64,000 bases of DNA from Ailurus styani (Eukaryota; Chordata; Mammalia; Carnivora; Ailuridae): the NCBI GenBank assembly GCA_002007465.1, contig LNAC01000103.1:1572565-1636564 (forward strand), written 5' to 3'. A program made the translations under genes and the position numbers. This document shows positions 1 to 11,200 of this stretch, one piece after another. Position 1 is the stretch's first letter. Every line of letters starts with the position of its first letter. The notes below the pieces were generated by a model, which ran no database searches, was not told the DNA's origin, and saw only the letters and a program-made list of their open reading frames with translations.

Positions 1-633
1 TGGTTAAAACTCTGAAATATTTTTACTAGATCTCACTCTGTTCTAGCACAATGTGATAATCAAGTCTAACAAAACAATTATCTGAAAGGACAGACTGGGA
101 TGGTTCCACTGATTATATGTAATTAGTTCTTCTTTTGGTAATTAACATAGTTTCAGAAGGAACATACATTTACACTGTTCAGCTACTTGCTTACTAAATT
201 GAAATACTAGTTAAATGTTAGACCCCCTCAAGACCAAAAAGTAAACTCAGAATAAAACCAGAGGCAAGGGCTCCAGGAGCTTTATAACTCAGCAAAAATG
301 GGACTTTTTCCTTCCTCTTTCTTCATTATATCTGGAATAACAAAATAGTGAGGAATCCCTAAAACACTTCAGATTTTACTTGTGTTTCTTCTTTAGATAT
401 TCTCTTTTTATCCAAATCACATAAGCTAAGGTTTATTGCATTGCTATGAAAGGACAAAGGCAAACAGATAAATAACCTAAGCAAACTTTATATAGTCTGT
501 CCTCACTTTGCATGGTAGTAACAACAAAAACACAACTGTGTAAGCTGAAATCATGCAAAGCTATACTAATAATCAGTGGGAAAAAATCATTCAATAACCT
601 TTAAACATTTTGTGAAAACATTAAGGCTCTCTA
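1..633. other. AT-rich sequence, nothing recognised
   Basis: I see no open frame, repeat signature or RNA gene here; it is ordinary AT-rich intergenic or intronic sequence. Confidence 0.6.
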
Positions 634-838
634 GGGGCACCTGGGTGGCATAGCTGGTTAAGCCTCCAACTCCTGGTATCAACTCAGGTCATGACATCAG
701 GGTTGTGAGATCAAGCCCCACTTCATTCCACTCCATGCTCAGAGTGGAATATGCTTGGGACTCTCTCTCCCTCTGCCTCCTGCACATGTTCTCTCTCTCT
801 CTCAAATCAATAAACAAATCTTAAAAAAATAAAAAATA
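634..838 (+). mobile_element. CanSINE (carnivore tRNA-Lys SINE), diverged
   Basis: A GGGGCACCTGGGTGGC head is followed by the CAGGTCATGA box B-like core, a CT-rich stretch and an AAATCTTAAAAAAA tail. It carries many substitutions compared with later copies in this window, so it is one of the older insertions. Confidence 0.93.
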
Positions 839-899
839 ACTCTCACAGCATACATTTACAATGAAATATAACAATAGTAAAGCTAATAGTTATTTAATA

Positions 900-1795
900 C
901 TGAGATGTCTTTTTTCTTGACACCACTGCTGACACCAAATTGTGTGGATTTTTTACACTAATCCTTCAATTCTTTGACACCAATTGGATGCCCAATGATC
1001 GAATTCAATTCTGACACAATCTTGAGTTAGCACAAATTCCACAAAGTAAAGACTCGGTCACATAAAACTGTCCTCCTTCAGACTCATTTTTAGTCCCAGG
1101 GGCCACCCATGTTTCTGACTGAATGAAAATAGATTTAGGGGTTCCCACAACCCCCTCTTCAGTTTCAATAATTTGCAAGAATGACTCACAGAACTCAGGA
1201 AAACATTTTACTTTCATTTACTTACGCTTACCAGTTTAGTGTAAAGGATACAACTTGGGAACAGCTAATTGAAAAGATACATTGGACAAGGTACGAGGGC
1301 AGCACTTCAGTGTGTTCACCAATCCAGAAAGCTTTCTGAATCTCCATGGGTCCAGAGTTTTTACAGGTGTCAATCTCCAGCCCCCCTCTCCTCTTCCTGT
1401 GGTGGCTGGGGCTGATAGTTCCAATCCTCCAATCACTTGATCTTTCTGGTTACCAACGTCATCCTGAGGCTCTCTAGGGACCCCAAGTTCCTCCTTAACA
1501 CAATCTCAGTTATGGGTTTTAGGAGCTCTGTGCCAGAACAGGGGACAAAGTTAAAAAAAATGTGCATATATATTTAAGATTTTAATTATTTATTTGAGAG
1601 AGAGATAGAGAGAGCCAGGGAGAGAGCATGAACAGAGGGGAGGGGCTGAGCACAAGCAGACTCCCCACTAAGGAGAGAGCCCAATGTGGGGCTCAATCCC
1701 AGGACCATGGGATCATGATCTGAGCCGAAGGAAGACACTTAACTGACTGAGCCACTCAGGTGCCCCTAAATATATGTTTTGAATTTAAAATATGG
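900..1795 (-). mobile_element. Old ERV/MaLR-class LTR, antisense, split by a CanSINE
   Basis: Blocks such as 'gaatgactcacagaactcagg', 'gtgttcaccaatccaga' and 'ttttaggagctctgtgcc' belong, from memory, to a common mammalian LTR read in reverse. A CanSINE interrupts the distal end at 1,572-1,766, and LTR-like sequence resumes after it. No internal retroviral genes adjoin, so it is probably a solo LTR. The exact subfamily is not asserted. Confidence 0.6.
1572..1766 (-). mobile_element. CanSINE inserted in the LTR
   Basis: Read on the minus strand, this has the GGGGCACCTGAGTGGCTCAGT head and, at the left edge, the reverse of an AAATAAATAATTAAAATCTTAAA-like tail. It contains a GA-rich (reverse CT) middle. 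It sits inside an older antisense LTR. Confidence 0.93.
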
Positions 1796-3010
1796 GAAAT
1801 ACCAATCATTTGATTATTATTCCATTGCTTGAATAAAACCTTAAATACAGTTCAAACAATGTTTGCTTTTTACTTCACATATATTTTACCGTATGGAGTG
1901 AGCATCTTTTTCTATGCGTTAGCATGTTGTCAAACTCTTTCTAAATTTGGATCACCTCCCACAATTTTATTCTTTGCACTTTCAATATTGTAAAACATCT
2001 ATGAAATTTCTTTAAGTTTTTTCAAGCATCACTTAAGAGATATTTCCATCCATTTTGTCCCAATCATGTACCTCTTTTAAGCCAGTAAGTTTACCTTAAT
2101 TAAGTTTCTTTGGCTGCGTATCAGGAGTCTCTCAAAGGACTGCATGTCTGTATCCTCATGGCCAGCTATTTCCTCTATGTTTCTATTCATAATAGATTCT
2201 AATTTCCCTTCCAGCATTTTCACATTTTGTTTCTCTGCCATATGTTTATCTTTGTTGATTAATTCTTTCATTTATCCATTTTTTTTTAAAATGGTGCATG
2301 GCTTTATCACTTAAAGACAGGCAACAAAACTACATACTTTGCTTCTGTGCATACACTGAGTAACAGATGCATAGTAAACAATCACCAACAGACTGGAAAA
2401 AGTAGTAAGACTGAGCATGGGTTTGGATGCACATGTTATTTATATAGTGATTTGTGGATTGAAGAGTTAGCAGCAAGTACATATTTCATGCAGTTACTTA
2501 GTAACTTTTGTGGAGACTGAAATCAACTCTGTTGTTGGGGGAATGGTATTATATAACTAAATCATGGTAATCACAATTTGTACATATCTGGACCATGCAA
2601 AACTAGGACTGCCTGTTGTTTTGTCTCTTGTTTGACCTCTGTTACCTCTTGGTATGTATATGGTTTTATATCATATTATAGTGTTGAGATCTAAGAACCA
2701 TTTCTGGGCTCTTTCATATGTGAATAATATTTGATAAGGCCTCCTTTCATCTGATCCAAGCCCTTTGAACTTAATAAACAAGAAGAAAGGGATGTGGAAG
2801 TTTGGAGATTATAAATTTCTCTGAGGATCATAAGAAAGAAGATATTTTTTGTTGAATATTGAATTTATCTACAGAAACAAGTGCCTTTTTCAATGAATGG
2901 ATTGATCTTTTAAAACTTTCGATTAAATGGTAACATTTATGATTTGGAATTTAGAAATACAGAATTGAGGTTTTAAGTTTGATGTAAAAGATGTATAAAG
3001 ATATATAATA
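1796..3010. other. AT-rich sequence, nothing recognised
   Basis: No gene, repeat family or structured motif can be supported in this stretch. Confidence 0.5.
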
Positions 3011-3135
3011 TCTATGTCCAGACTCTAAGCTCTATGAGATGGTCATGTTTTTTTCGACTGTTGTATCTCTAGTAAATAGAAGAGTTCTGGGTACAAAATT
3101 GGTGTAAAAATTATTTTTTGAGTGCATGAATAATC
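3011..3135 (+). repeat. L2 LINE 3' end (old)
   Basis: The order 'agactctaagctctatgag', 'tgtatctctagtaaatagaag' and a terminal 'tttttgagtgcatgaataa' follows the 3' end of L2 (tagaatgtaagctc, cacctagaacagtg, ttgttgaatgaatga). It is diverged, as expected for a pre-placental repeat. Confidence 0.6.
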
Positions 3136-3908
3136 TACAAATAAAATTCTCTCAGGAATCTTCAAAAAATAGCAACTCAAGACTAATTCTAGCTCTTTTG
3201 GTCTATTATGAACCATCTTTATAATCCCTACCTTGTTCATTCTTACCAGGTAACACCTACTCAAGTAGGTAAATTGGCATTTTTGCCATTTTAAGGGACT
3301 AATAGTGACTCTTCCAGTTCTTCTTATTATATTTAACTAATTGCAATCTATTAATAAATAAATCTAAGATATTAATCAGATAATATAACAAAAATGACCT
3401 TTGGTACATAAGAGACAGATCTTAGTACATGGGTCTGATATGGAAGACCTAAAATCAACACATGTTAAAACCTTACATACCTTCCTATTCTCTAAGGAAA
3501 CTATTCCTAAAGTGTAATGCAATGAGGTACCAATGATTAGAAGTATCAAAATTTCTCTGCACTCATTTACTTGATCATCTTGTAATCTTGGTTTTGTGTT
3601 TAGGTAAGTTAGTTTACATGATATATGGGTGATATTTAAAAACATAATTCACAACACTAATGTAAAAAGGAGGAAAATCATAAGCATAGTAATAGGTGAA
3701 AAATCATATTAAGATTAATATCAATTTGTGATTAAAGCTGCTAGGAAGACAAGAATAGAAGGGACAGTTTTCAATATCATAAATGGTCCCTATAACAAAA
3801 CAACTAAAAAATATCAACATATGGAAAACTTTAGCCCTGACATAGGAATGAGAAGGAGATACTCATTGCAATGCCCTGGAGATATTAGTCAGAATAATAA
3901 GGTGTTAA
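3136..3908. other. AT-rich sequence, nothing recognised
   Basis: Short open frames occur on both strands but none shows protein-like character. Confidence 0.5.
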
Positions 3909-4215
3909 ATAAAGAAAACAATTTAGGTGATTGAAACAAATTTTCATGAAGTGAACAATCCCCTTTTGGAGAACTGTAAAATGAGACAAAAAGCAGAAAG
4001 CTTTGACAGGACAAAAAATGAAGAACAAGGAAGAGAAAAAATAGAAAATATCAGATTGGCTGGGATCACGATCACACAGTCAACCTTGTTTGAGATGAGA
4101 AGGCCCAGAGTTGGCTTAAAATTTGGGAAATGACTGACTGGCTAGCCTGCATTTCTGGTCAAGTGGAGCATTTACGGAAACATGGAAATTATCCAACTTT
4201 TGGTTTGCTGACTAA
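3909..4215 (-). repeat. Left member of a diverged direct-repeat pair, possible LTR
   Basis: This segment aligns by eye with 6,567-6,870. Shared blocks are 'aagaaaa(c/t)aatttaggt', 'gcagaaagctttga'/'gcagaaagctttta', 'agaaaatagaaaata', 'gattggctggg', 'cttgtttg.g.tgagaaggcc', 'agagttggc'/'agagctggc' and 'tttctggtcaag'. On the minus strand it contains a CCAAT box followed by an AT-rich stretch, which suggests a promoter on that strand. It could instead be two independent copies of one interspersed repeat. Confidence 0.5.
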
Positions 4216-6566
4216 GACAGAAATCAGAAAATTCATTATTTTCTAGATTTAGAGTTGTTTGTCTTTGAAACGTTTTTCTTTCCTTTGGGCAGATAGTTTC
4301 ATTTAACTTAGGGGAGAAGGCCTAAAAAAAAAAATCCTATCAGGATCTGAATACTAGCTTCCAATTTGGACAACATTCGACCATAGAGTTACTTTTAAAA
4401 AAATCCTTTAAATACCTTGCCAGGTTTAAGCCGCTACAAAGAAATGAATATTCATGGAAGTACTGAATGACTCCACAGATGAAAGAGGCATTCCCTAAGA
4501 GGGTGAGAATAATACTATTCCCCTGAGATCCACTCCCAAAAATGAAAGACTTAAGACAATCCCCCCGACAGCTGGCAACAGTCAGTAAGATAAATGGAGT
4601 ACTACCCACATTTCTTTCTAGTCATATATAGCTAGAAATGAAATGCAACCCACATTTCTGTCTGACCATAATTTTGGGCCCTCAACCTGATGGTTGAATG
4701 CCTATGCAAGAACCAAAACCTGCATGTCCCAGGCAAGCAGAAAGCCAAGTCAAATTCTCAGAACACAAAATGAGACAAAGAAGGCAACAGCTGTCCCTAA
4801 AAGAGTAAGGATCAATAACCAAAGGGCATCCCAAAACCGAATTCACGTGACTAGATTTGGAAAGGCATGAGTATCATGATATTTACCTTCTTTTCTTGGC
4901 TTGGCATTGCAGAAATCTGAAAGAACTCTGGTAAGAATTCTTAACTCTTCACTGGCTTTTCTGCCAGGATCCCATTTGCAGACTCTGGAGTGAGTGGGGT
5001 TTAAAGTAGAGCATATAGCTTTGGTATCTGCCAGAATTTGGCAAGATTTTCCATTAATTTTACTTTCCTCTTGGCTGTTTAAGGGATAACTAGCAAAAGT
5101 TTACTGGAGAATCCCTGAGATCCCATCAATGCTGGACGGGGCTTTTAATGGGGGCCCTTCTTGGAGTGTAGATATGAGGCATTTCAGTTGATGTAGAAGA
5201 ATTTTCACAAAACCTTCAAGGACACTATTTTTTCCCATGTCCCAGTTGATTGCAAGTGAGACACTGACTTCTGGGCCAGTGTTCTGATGATGGACCCCTA
5301 GGAGGGTGAAACAGGGGAGGCCTAGGTGTTGTTTTAGCTTTAAGCTGTTGCAGTTTTAAGACCATTAATTTGGTATACTTTTGTTTATGGTCTTGTGGTC
5401 TCTTCGAAGTGGAAAGGCAATTCAGATAGAGGATGAGTAGACTGTGAGTACTCAGGTAAAGAAGGATAAAGGGGAGTAGCAGGAGTCACTTTAGTCTTAT
5501 AAGACTATATTTAGGTACCTCTTGTGTATATAATTTTTCATTGGCTTTATACAATGAATCTTTTGACGAAGTTATTTTGGAATCTTGGAGACTTTTGGGA
5601 GTTTCTGCATGCCAACTAAAATAAATATTTTATTTTAATAAATAAATTCTCTTTGTTTGATTCGGGAACCCTTGCTTTTAAGTGAACTTCTCAAATGAAC
5701 AATTTTATCAATTTATCTAACTATCCATAGTGGCCATTATAATTCTAGGTTGTCTTAGTAAGATTTTTTTACCATTTTTGTAGATGTCCACAGATTCTGG
5801 GACTACAGTTCTTAAACATAAAATAAGCAGGGACCATGCTCAATTCTTCGAAACTTGTGGACCCCATTTCTTCAGCTAAACTTCCTTGGAGCCAAATTAA
5901 CACCAAAGGGGGATTTGCTGCTAGATTGGGGATTTTGTGGTGTTTTATAGTGTAGCTCATTGCGTGGAACTTTTCACAAGGTTGACAGGTGACCTAGTAC
6001 CAATCTAACTCAACACATGACCAACTTACCCTACCTAATCTTCGAATTAGGTGGAGAGCACTCTAACAGCTTTTAAGTACTTGATCCATGCCCACCAGTT
6101 TTGCAGCTCTAGTTTCCAAGATTACCATTAGCAATAGATCTATTACAACTTTCACTTGAAAATTTCTTTATAGTGACGGATGCCCAATAGATTTTAATAG
6201 TCCAACCTATGCCTATTAAGATTTTGATTTTAATGGTCAAAACTGTCCAAATCTGTGGTCATAATCCATTTCTCCAACTTCCCCAGCTTTTTATGCTGTT
6301 TACCTAACTCAAGGCATTGTGAGTGTCCCAAGGGCTGTCATCCCTTACATAAACATGTATTTTTTAAAATAAAGTTTCAACCAGAGAGCTGCATGCAAGG
6401 AGGCGGAGCTCAAATACGACTGTCACTTACCCATGACTTTGGTAAAGACTAGATGAAGAGTGAATTCAAAGGGTTCCATGGATGTCTGGCCTGTGCAACT
6501 CATCCTGCAAGCCATTCCCACTCAGCTTCAGATCCATTCCTTGTCAGCAAAAACTGTTAAAAGTGA
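4216..6566 (-). mobile_element. Possible decayed internal region of an LTR element
   Basis: This roughly 2.35-kb interval lies between two similar direct repeats, the arrangement of an old endogenous retrovirus-like element. I cannot identify gag, pol or env motifs. The two longest minus-strand frames (4,340-4,609 and 5,769-5,960) carry no recognised retroviral signature. No clear primer-binding site or polypurine tract was found. The assignment therefore rests on the flanking repeat pair alone. Confidence 0.3.
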
Positions 6567-6870
6567 TTAAAGAAAATAATTTAGGTCATACAAATAAACT
6601 TTATCTAATATTTCAGGAAGTGGACTGTGTTCTTTTGTATAACTGCAAAATGGAGTGGAAGGCAGAAAGCTTTTATAGGAAAAGAATAAAGAAGAGAAAA
6701 ATAGAAAATAACTGATTGGCTGGGGCACATAGTAAATCTTGTTTGGGGTGAGAAGGCCAAGAGCTGGCCTGACGATTGGAGATTGGTGCCCTGGATATAC
6801 TGTTTCTGGTCAAGGAGAACTTATTTAAAAGGACATGGAATGTTGTTTCACTTTGCTAATACGGCACCCC
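6567..6870 (-). repeat. Right member of a diverged direct-repeat pair, possible LTR
   Basis: This is the counterpart of 3,909-4,215, with interspersed mismatches and several indels. It also has inverted CCAAT-type boxes ('gattggctgggg', 'cgattggagattgg'). The degree of divergence implies that, if these are LTRs of one element, the insertion is old. Confidence 0.5.
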
Positions 6871-6899
6871 AGGCAGTAGTGGCTACATGTTGAACCCAG

Positions 6900-7545
6900 A
6901 AAGTTATTTCAAGAAAGGCAAGGAAATGAAATAAAAATTATTAGTGTTGGAATCAGGAAATAAAGAAGGTGAATATTAACAGGCAACAATATTGTGTACA
7001 TAGGAAATTCAAAGAAATTCCTACATAAACTACTTCCCCCATATGTTAACATATTATCATGAAATAAAAATACATCATATAGACTAATATAATAAAAGAT
7101 ACAGAAGATATCTACACCTAAATTCTTAAACATTACTGAGAGAAATTTAAAAACTCAATTAATAAAAGGATATTTCATATTTATGCATCGGAGATCTCAT
7201 TAATATAAATATATAAATTCTCCTCCATTGATCTATACTTCAATGCAATCTTAATCAAAATCCAGGAGATATGTTGTGGGGAAATTGTTTATACTAAAAT
7301 TTGTAAAAGATACAAAAGACCAAGAGCCTAATATAGCTGTGCCCAACACAACTGGAGAAATTATACTTTGAAATATCAAGGTATATTTGTAAGTTTTAAT
7401 AATTAGTTGAGTGGGTTTTTGGTGCGAAGATAAGCCCATAGAATAATAGGTCACCTAGAGAGTTCAGGAGATTACCCTATCATATGTAGTCACTTGATTT
7501 TTGGCAAAGGTGACACTGAACTCCAGTACGAAAATGAAATTTTCC
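6900..7545 (+). mobile_element. Old L1 ORF2 fragment
   Basis: The sequence follows the later part of L1 ORF2 in sense. Examples are 'ttcaatgcaatcttaatcaaaatcc' (template for QCNLNQNP-like residues), 'accaagagcctaatatagc' and 'cacttgatttttggcaaaggtg'. The frame is broken by stops and frameshifts, so it cannot encode reverse transcriptase. Confidence 0.75.
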
Positions 7546-7548
7546 CAA

Positions 7549-7720
7549 GAATCAGCAAACTTTTTCTGTGAAGTGCCAAATAATAAACGCTTTAGGTTTT
7601 GCAGACTATGTAGACTCTATTGCAACTATTCAATTCTACCTAAAAACATCAAGAGATGAGATGTCAACAAATGGTCATGGTTGTGCTTCAATGAAACTTT
7701 ATTAAAGAACACTGAAATTG
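7549..7720 (+). mobile_element. hAT-type DNA transposon relic (non-autonomous)
   Basis: 'cagcaaactttttctgtgaag', 'ctttaggttttgcagacta' and 'caatgaaactttatt' match a widespread mammalian non-autonomous hAT (Charlie-like) repeat as I remember it. The terminal inverted repeats are not intact. It abuts the L1 fragment on its left. Confidence 0.6.
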
Positions 7721-8949
7721 AGTCATACAATTTTCAAGTTACCATATGTTATTCGTTTTATTTTTTCCAACTGTTTAAAAATGCAAAAATTTTTCTTAGC
7801 TCACATGTCACACGAACACAGATTTTCTTGTTGGCCATGTCTGTTTTGACTACTAGTGTTTTCAGTAAAGTATACATGATCAGTTGAATATTGACATGAA
7901 AAAATGTATCATTACTCCACTTGACACCATACACACAAAAAAATCACTTTCAGTAGTATTGCACGGCCAAATTTGAAAAAGAAAGGTTTATGGATTCTCT
8001 AAGTTAACACAGGAGAATATTCTCAGTAGCTTGAGGTAAACAAATCTCTTTTTAAACATGCTGTTTTGGAAACCACAATCTTGGCACTTTGAATATCATT
8101 CTTATAGATTTGGTAATTATTTTTAGGCCTTTTCAATGAAAAGTCTTAAGTTTTTTTTTTAAATAAATGTAACCATAAATTTATATTATCACTTCCAAAT
8201 GATATTCATGAATAGAGTCTTTTATTTAGCCATATCAATCAGTAATTATGACTAGGGGTAGAAATTTAATAATTAAAATTACCCCACTAAATTCTTAGTA
8301 TGTATTCCACGTGTGTATTTATTTGTTCATGGTAACAATACACGAGAATTATCAAAGTCAAAGAGGTGGAGAGAAGATGCCAAGTGCCATAGCCTAACTG
8401 GTTCATTTTCCAGGTTCATATGGTAAAGCTGAAAGATCAAATGCATTAAGCAGGAAATAATTTAAGGCACAAGTGACTGAGGGAATCTATGGCATGGATG
8501 TTTACATGACTACCATATAAATTCTCCTCCCTTTTGCATATTGAATGGAATACCTATATAGAGGCTGTACATTCTGAGAAATTACGTGGCTCCAGCTTTG
8601 ACTGGTAGTCAAAGCTTAGGTGGATTACCCCACAGAAGGCAGCTCAAGATCCTGAAATTCACAGGTGTGAACCAAAACAAAATTCTTGGAGGAGAGTCAA
8701 TGTTCATCAAAGTAAAATGGCAAAATAACAAATCTGAAGACTTGGGCATAAATGGCTGAAAGGGGTAATGAGTATATTTGACTTAGCTTTATGTTTATGT
8801 ATTATAGTTATCTTTATAAGTTTATGGCTTAGCTTTACGTTTATGTGTCTGCAAAAAAATATCTACAATTAGGCAAGAATGAAACAGCATCCTTTTTTTT
8901 TTTTAACATCTTTGAAGTAAGAACCAGAGCATGGCATAAAATATAGTTC
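7721..8949. other. AT-rich sequence, nothing firmly recognised
   Basis: No gene or named repeat is supported. A small local repetition of 'cttagctttaYgtttatgt' occurs at about 8,782 and 8,826. Confidence 0.5.
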
Positions 8950-9590
8950 AATCTCATTGTTAGCAGATCTCATATTTGCAAATTTGCCCACTTGCTCCAA
9001 TCTCTCTGTAACCCACAATGAGTTCTTAGTGCATTTTCAGTCATTCATGGACATACCCGATATTGAAAAATTTGAGTCACCTGATGCTGTATTCCCAGAT
9101 AAGGTGGAACAAGGTGATCCTCTCATACTGTACTCAAGTGTCCCTTCTGCAGTCTATATCATGCCATATTTTAACTTTTTTTTTGGTGTTTCACTGTTTA
9201 AAATGGTTCCTAAATATAGTGTAAGGTACTGTCCAGTGTTCCTAAGAAGCTTGTGGTGCACCTTACAGAGAAAATACAAGTCTAAGATAAGCTTGAGGTA
9301 TGCGTTATAGAACTATTGGAAGTGAGTTCACTGTTAATGAATAAAAGTATGTCTTAAAATTAAGTTTGTTTTTTTAAACAAAAACATACCTAAAAACAAA
9401 AACAAAAACAAAAACATACCTAAAACAAGGCTATGCATTGATTAGTTGGTAAAAAAAAAAGTTATGATCAAAGGCTTACAGGAATCTGACCCTATGTTTC
9501 CTGCTGGAAAAATGGTTCAGTATTCACTCAGTGTCAAGGCACTTTTATAAAAGATAATTACTGCAAGAATGAGAGCTGACAGTAGTTGCC
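8950..9590 (+). mobile_element. Tigger-type (Tc1/mariner, pogo) transposon relic
   Basis: In sense, 9,255-9,350 reads through a decayed transposase helix-turn-helix region. Residues resembling VVHLTEKIQV, then a stop, then DKLEVCVIELLEV...SLLMNKS correspond to the start of a CENP-B/jerky-like DNA-binding domain. Flanking 'aacaaggctatgcattgatta' and 'atggttcagtattcactcagtgtc' agree with the non-coding parts of this family. Stops and frameshifts make it inactive. An A-rich (AAAAAC) expansion with a duplicated 'aaaaacatacctaaaa' unit lies at about 9,377-9,426. Confidence 0.7.
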
Positions 9591-9940
9591 TTACCCATAG
9601 AAGTTTATATAATTCCTATTAGCACAATCTAAAAATAACCCTTTTTTTCCTATAAGCAAATTGTTAATTATTTGGTCTATAAGTTAGCTATAATTCACTA
9701 TCATTTTTTGTTATGATCAATATAATTAGTGTACTGATTATCACTTTTGCACTGTCTTCTGAGTTTTATAAAATAATGAGGTTTCTATTTGTCCCCTACC
9801 TTTTATATTAAATCTCTCAGTCAGGTTAGGGTTTAATTAGGAAAGAAACTGAAAATTTAACATGTAAGAGCATTCTGATAGGATAGCTGAATATTGATTT
9901 TAACTACTTTTAAAAACTTCCTTTTACTTGTAGAAAAGTA
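9591..9940. other. AT-rich sequence ending in a SINE target site
   Basis: Nothing is recognised apart from the 16-nt target copy 'tacttgtagaaaagta' at its right end, which belongs to the following CanSINE. Confidence 0.5.
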
Positions 9941-10132
9941 GGGGCACCTGGGTGGCTCAGTGGGTTATAGCCTCTGCCTTTGGCTCAGGTCATGATCTCA
10001 GGATCCTGGGATAGAGTCCCGAAACGGGCTCCCGGCTCAGAGGGGAGCCTGCTTCCCCCTCTCTCTCTGCCTGCCTCTCTGCCTACTTGTAATTTCTCTC
10101 TGTCAAGTAAATAAATAAAATCTTAAAAAAAA
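9941..10132 (+). mobile_element. CanSINE with perfect target-site duplication
   Basis: A complete element running from GGGGCACCTGGGTGGCTCAG to an AAATAAATAAAATCTT-A(n) tail. It is flanked on both sides by 'tacttgtagaaaagta' (16 nt, perfect). The intact duplication marks a comparatively recent L1-mediated insertion. Confidence 0.97.
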
Positions 10133-10239
10133 TACTTGTAGAAAAGTAGTAAATTCATACCAGAGACAAAATTGAGTAACATTCTAATTCTTTCATTTAA
10201 AAAAATTATTATTAAATATAACCATCTTAAAGGTCCTCT

Positions 10240-10360
10240 GAAATTGTACTTTTCTCATAAATGCAGAAATTAGGCCTCAGAGAATAATGCTTTAGCCAAG
10301 GTCCTAGAACAGTACAAATGGATAAAAGACCCTGATCCCAGACCTTTTCCATGTTTTTTT
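10240..10360 (-). repeat. MIR SINE fragment
   Basis: 'aaatgcagaaattaggcctcag', 'gctttagccaaggtcctagaa' and 'cctgatcccagacctttt' read as the reverse of the MIR core (anti 'acctctctgtgcctcagttt', 'tgaccttgggcaag'). Confidence 0.6.
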
Positions 10361-10439
10361 TTCCTCCTCCTGAATAGAATAAGCTTTATTTTCCTCCCAC
10401 TTTGTAACGTATTTTGAATGTAATGGATTTTGAAAACAG

Positions 10440-10660
10440 ACTAATTATAATAATAACTACTATAGCAGTTATCTTGTTGCAGGCACTAATTTAAGTTGTA
10501 AATATTAATTAATTTTATACTTTTAACAACCCTATCATTAAGTACATTTCCCAGAGAAGTTAAATATCTCACCCAAAGTCACAAATCTTATAAATAAGAG
10601 ACTAGAAGTGAACAGAACTCCTGAGTGACCTTTACTCACCAGGCTTACTGGAAATTAGTT
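10440..10660 (-). repeat. MIR SINE, near complete, antisense
   Basis: The order 'gcaggcactaatttaagttg', 'aacaaccctatcatta', 'cccagagaagttaaatatctc', 'cccaaagtcacaaa', 'agactagaagtgaacagaa' is the reverse complement of MIR from its 3' part to its core. It is diverged by many substitutions. Confidence 0.75.
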
Positions 10661-10804
10661 TTCATTATTATTATTTTTTCTTTAGGACTCATAAATTTAA
10701 CATTCACATTTCATTGTCAACAAACTTCTGAAGTGAAAGGATTATTTTCCCAATTTTTCTGTTTAAAAAATAACAGGCTGAAAGTTATTTTTGTTTTGTT
10801 TTGA

Positions 10805-11200
10805 ACCTTTTTTGGACCATCTTTATTGACAGTCATAGGTCACTCGGGTGAGCTCTGAGGTGGAGGGTCCCAGCAGCACCTAATCCATTTGCCTGGCTTC
10901 ATTCCCTGCTGGTGAGGGACAACATGAGGGGGTCCTTTCAGTTCATAAACGGCCTCCACACACAGTGGGCAGAGACTGAAGAAAAAAACAGACCAGTCTA
11001 GACTAGTAGGTGGCAGTAACAAGCACGGGAACTTACTTAGCGGGCTTGTCTTTCGTGAGGAGATCTCCTGACCACCGTCCAGAATCTCAAAGTTTACGTA
11101 GAGGACGGAACGTGGTTCAGCCACTTGTATTTAATGCCAGGCGGTCTCAAGAACACTTTGCTCTGCCAAGGCTAAGCCCTTCAAAACGCTTTCACGACGG
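10805..11200 (-). ncRNA. Putative compact transcription unit, possibly two exons, no supported protein
   Basis: Reading leftwards out of the CpG island, exon 1 would run from about 11,200 to 11,037, where a GTAAGT donor follows. A pyrimidine tract ending TTTCTTCAG gives an acceptor at 10,976, implying a 61-nt intron, near the lower size limit. The terminal segment ends with an AATAAA at 10,827-10,822. The unspliced minus frame is open from 11,124 to 10,840 (94 codons). It starts after a stop with a GTG rather than ATG, and its only methionine is late (residue 74). A protein is therefore not supported as it stands. It could be a non-coding RNA, a terminal exon pair of a longer gene, or a retrocopy whose start codon has been lost. 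I do not recognise the predicted residues. The CpG-rich start and shared promoter with the plus-strand exon argue for real transcription. Confidence 0.4.
10822..10827 (-). terminator. Polyadenylation signal AATAAA
   Basis: A canonical hexamer on the minus strand (plus TTTATT) lies 13 nt past the stop of the open minus-strand frame, in the right place to end the compact transcript leaving the CpG island. Confidence 0.45.

Noticed and set aside
8957..9310. 117-codon plus frame
   Set aside because: It overlaps a Tigger relic in a frame different from the decayed transposase.
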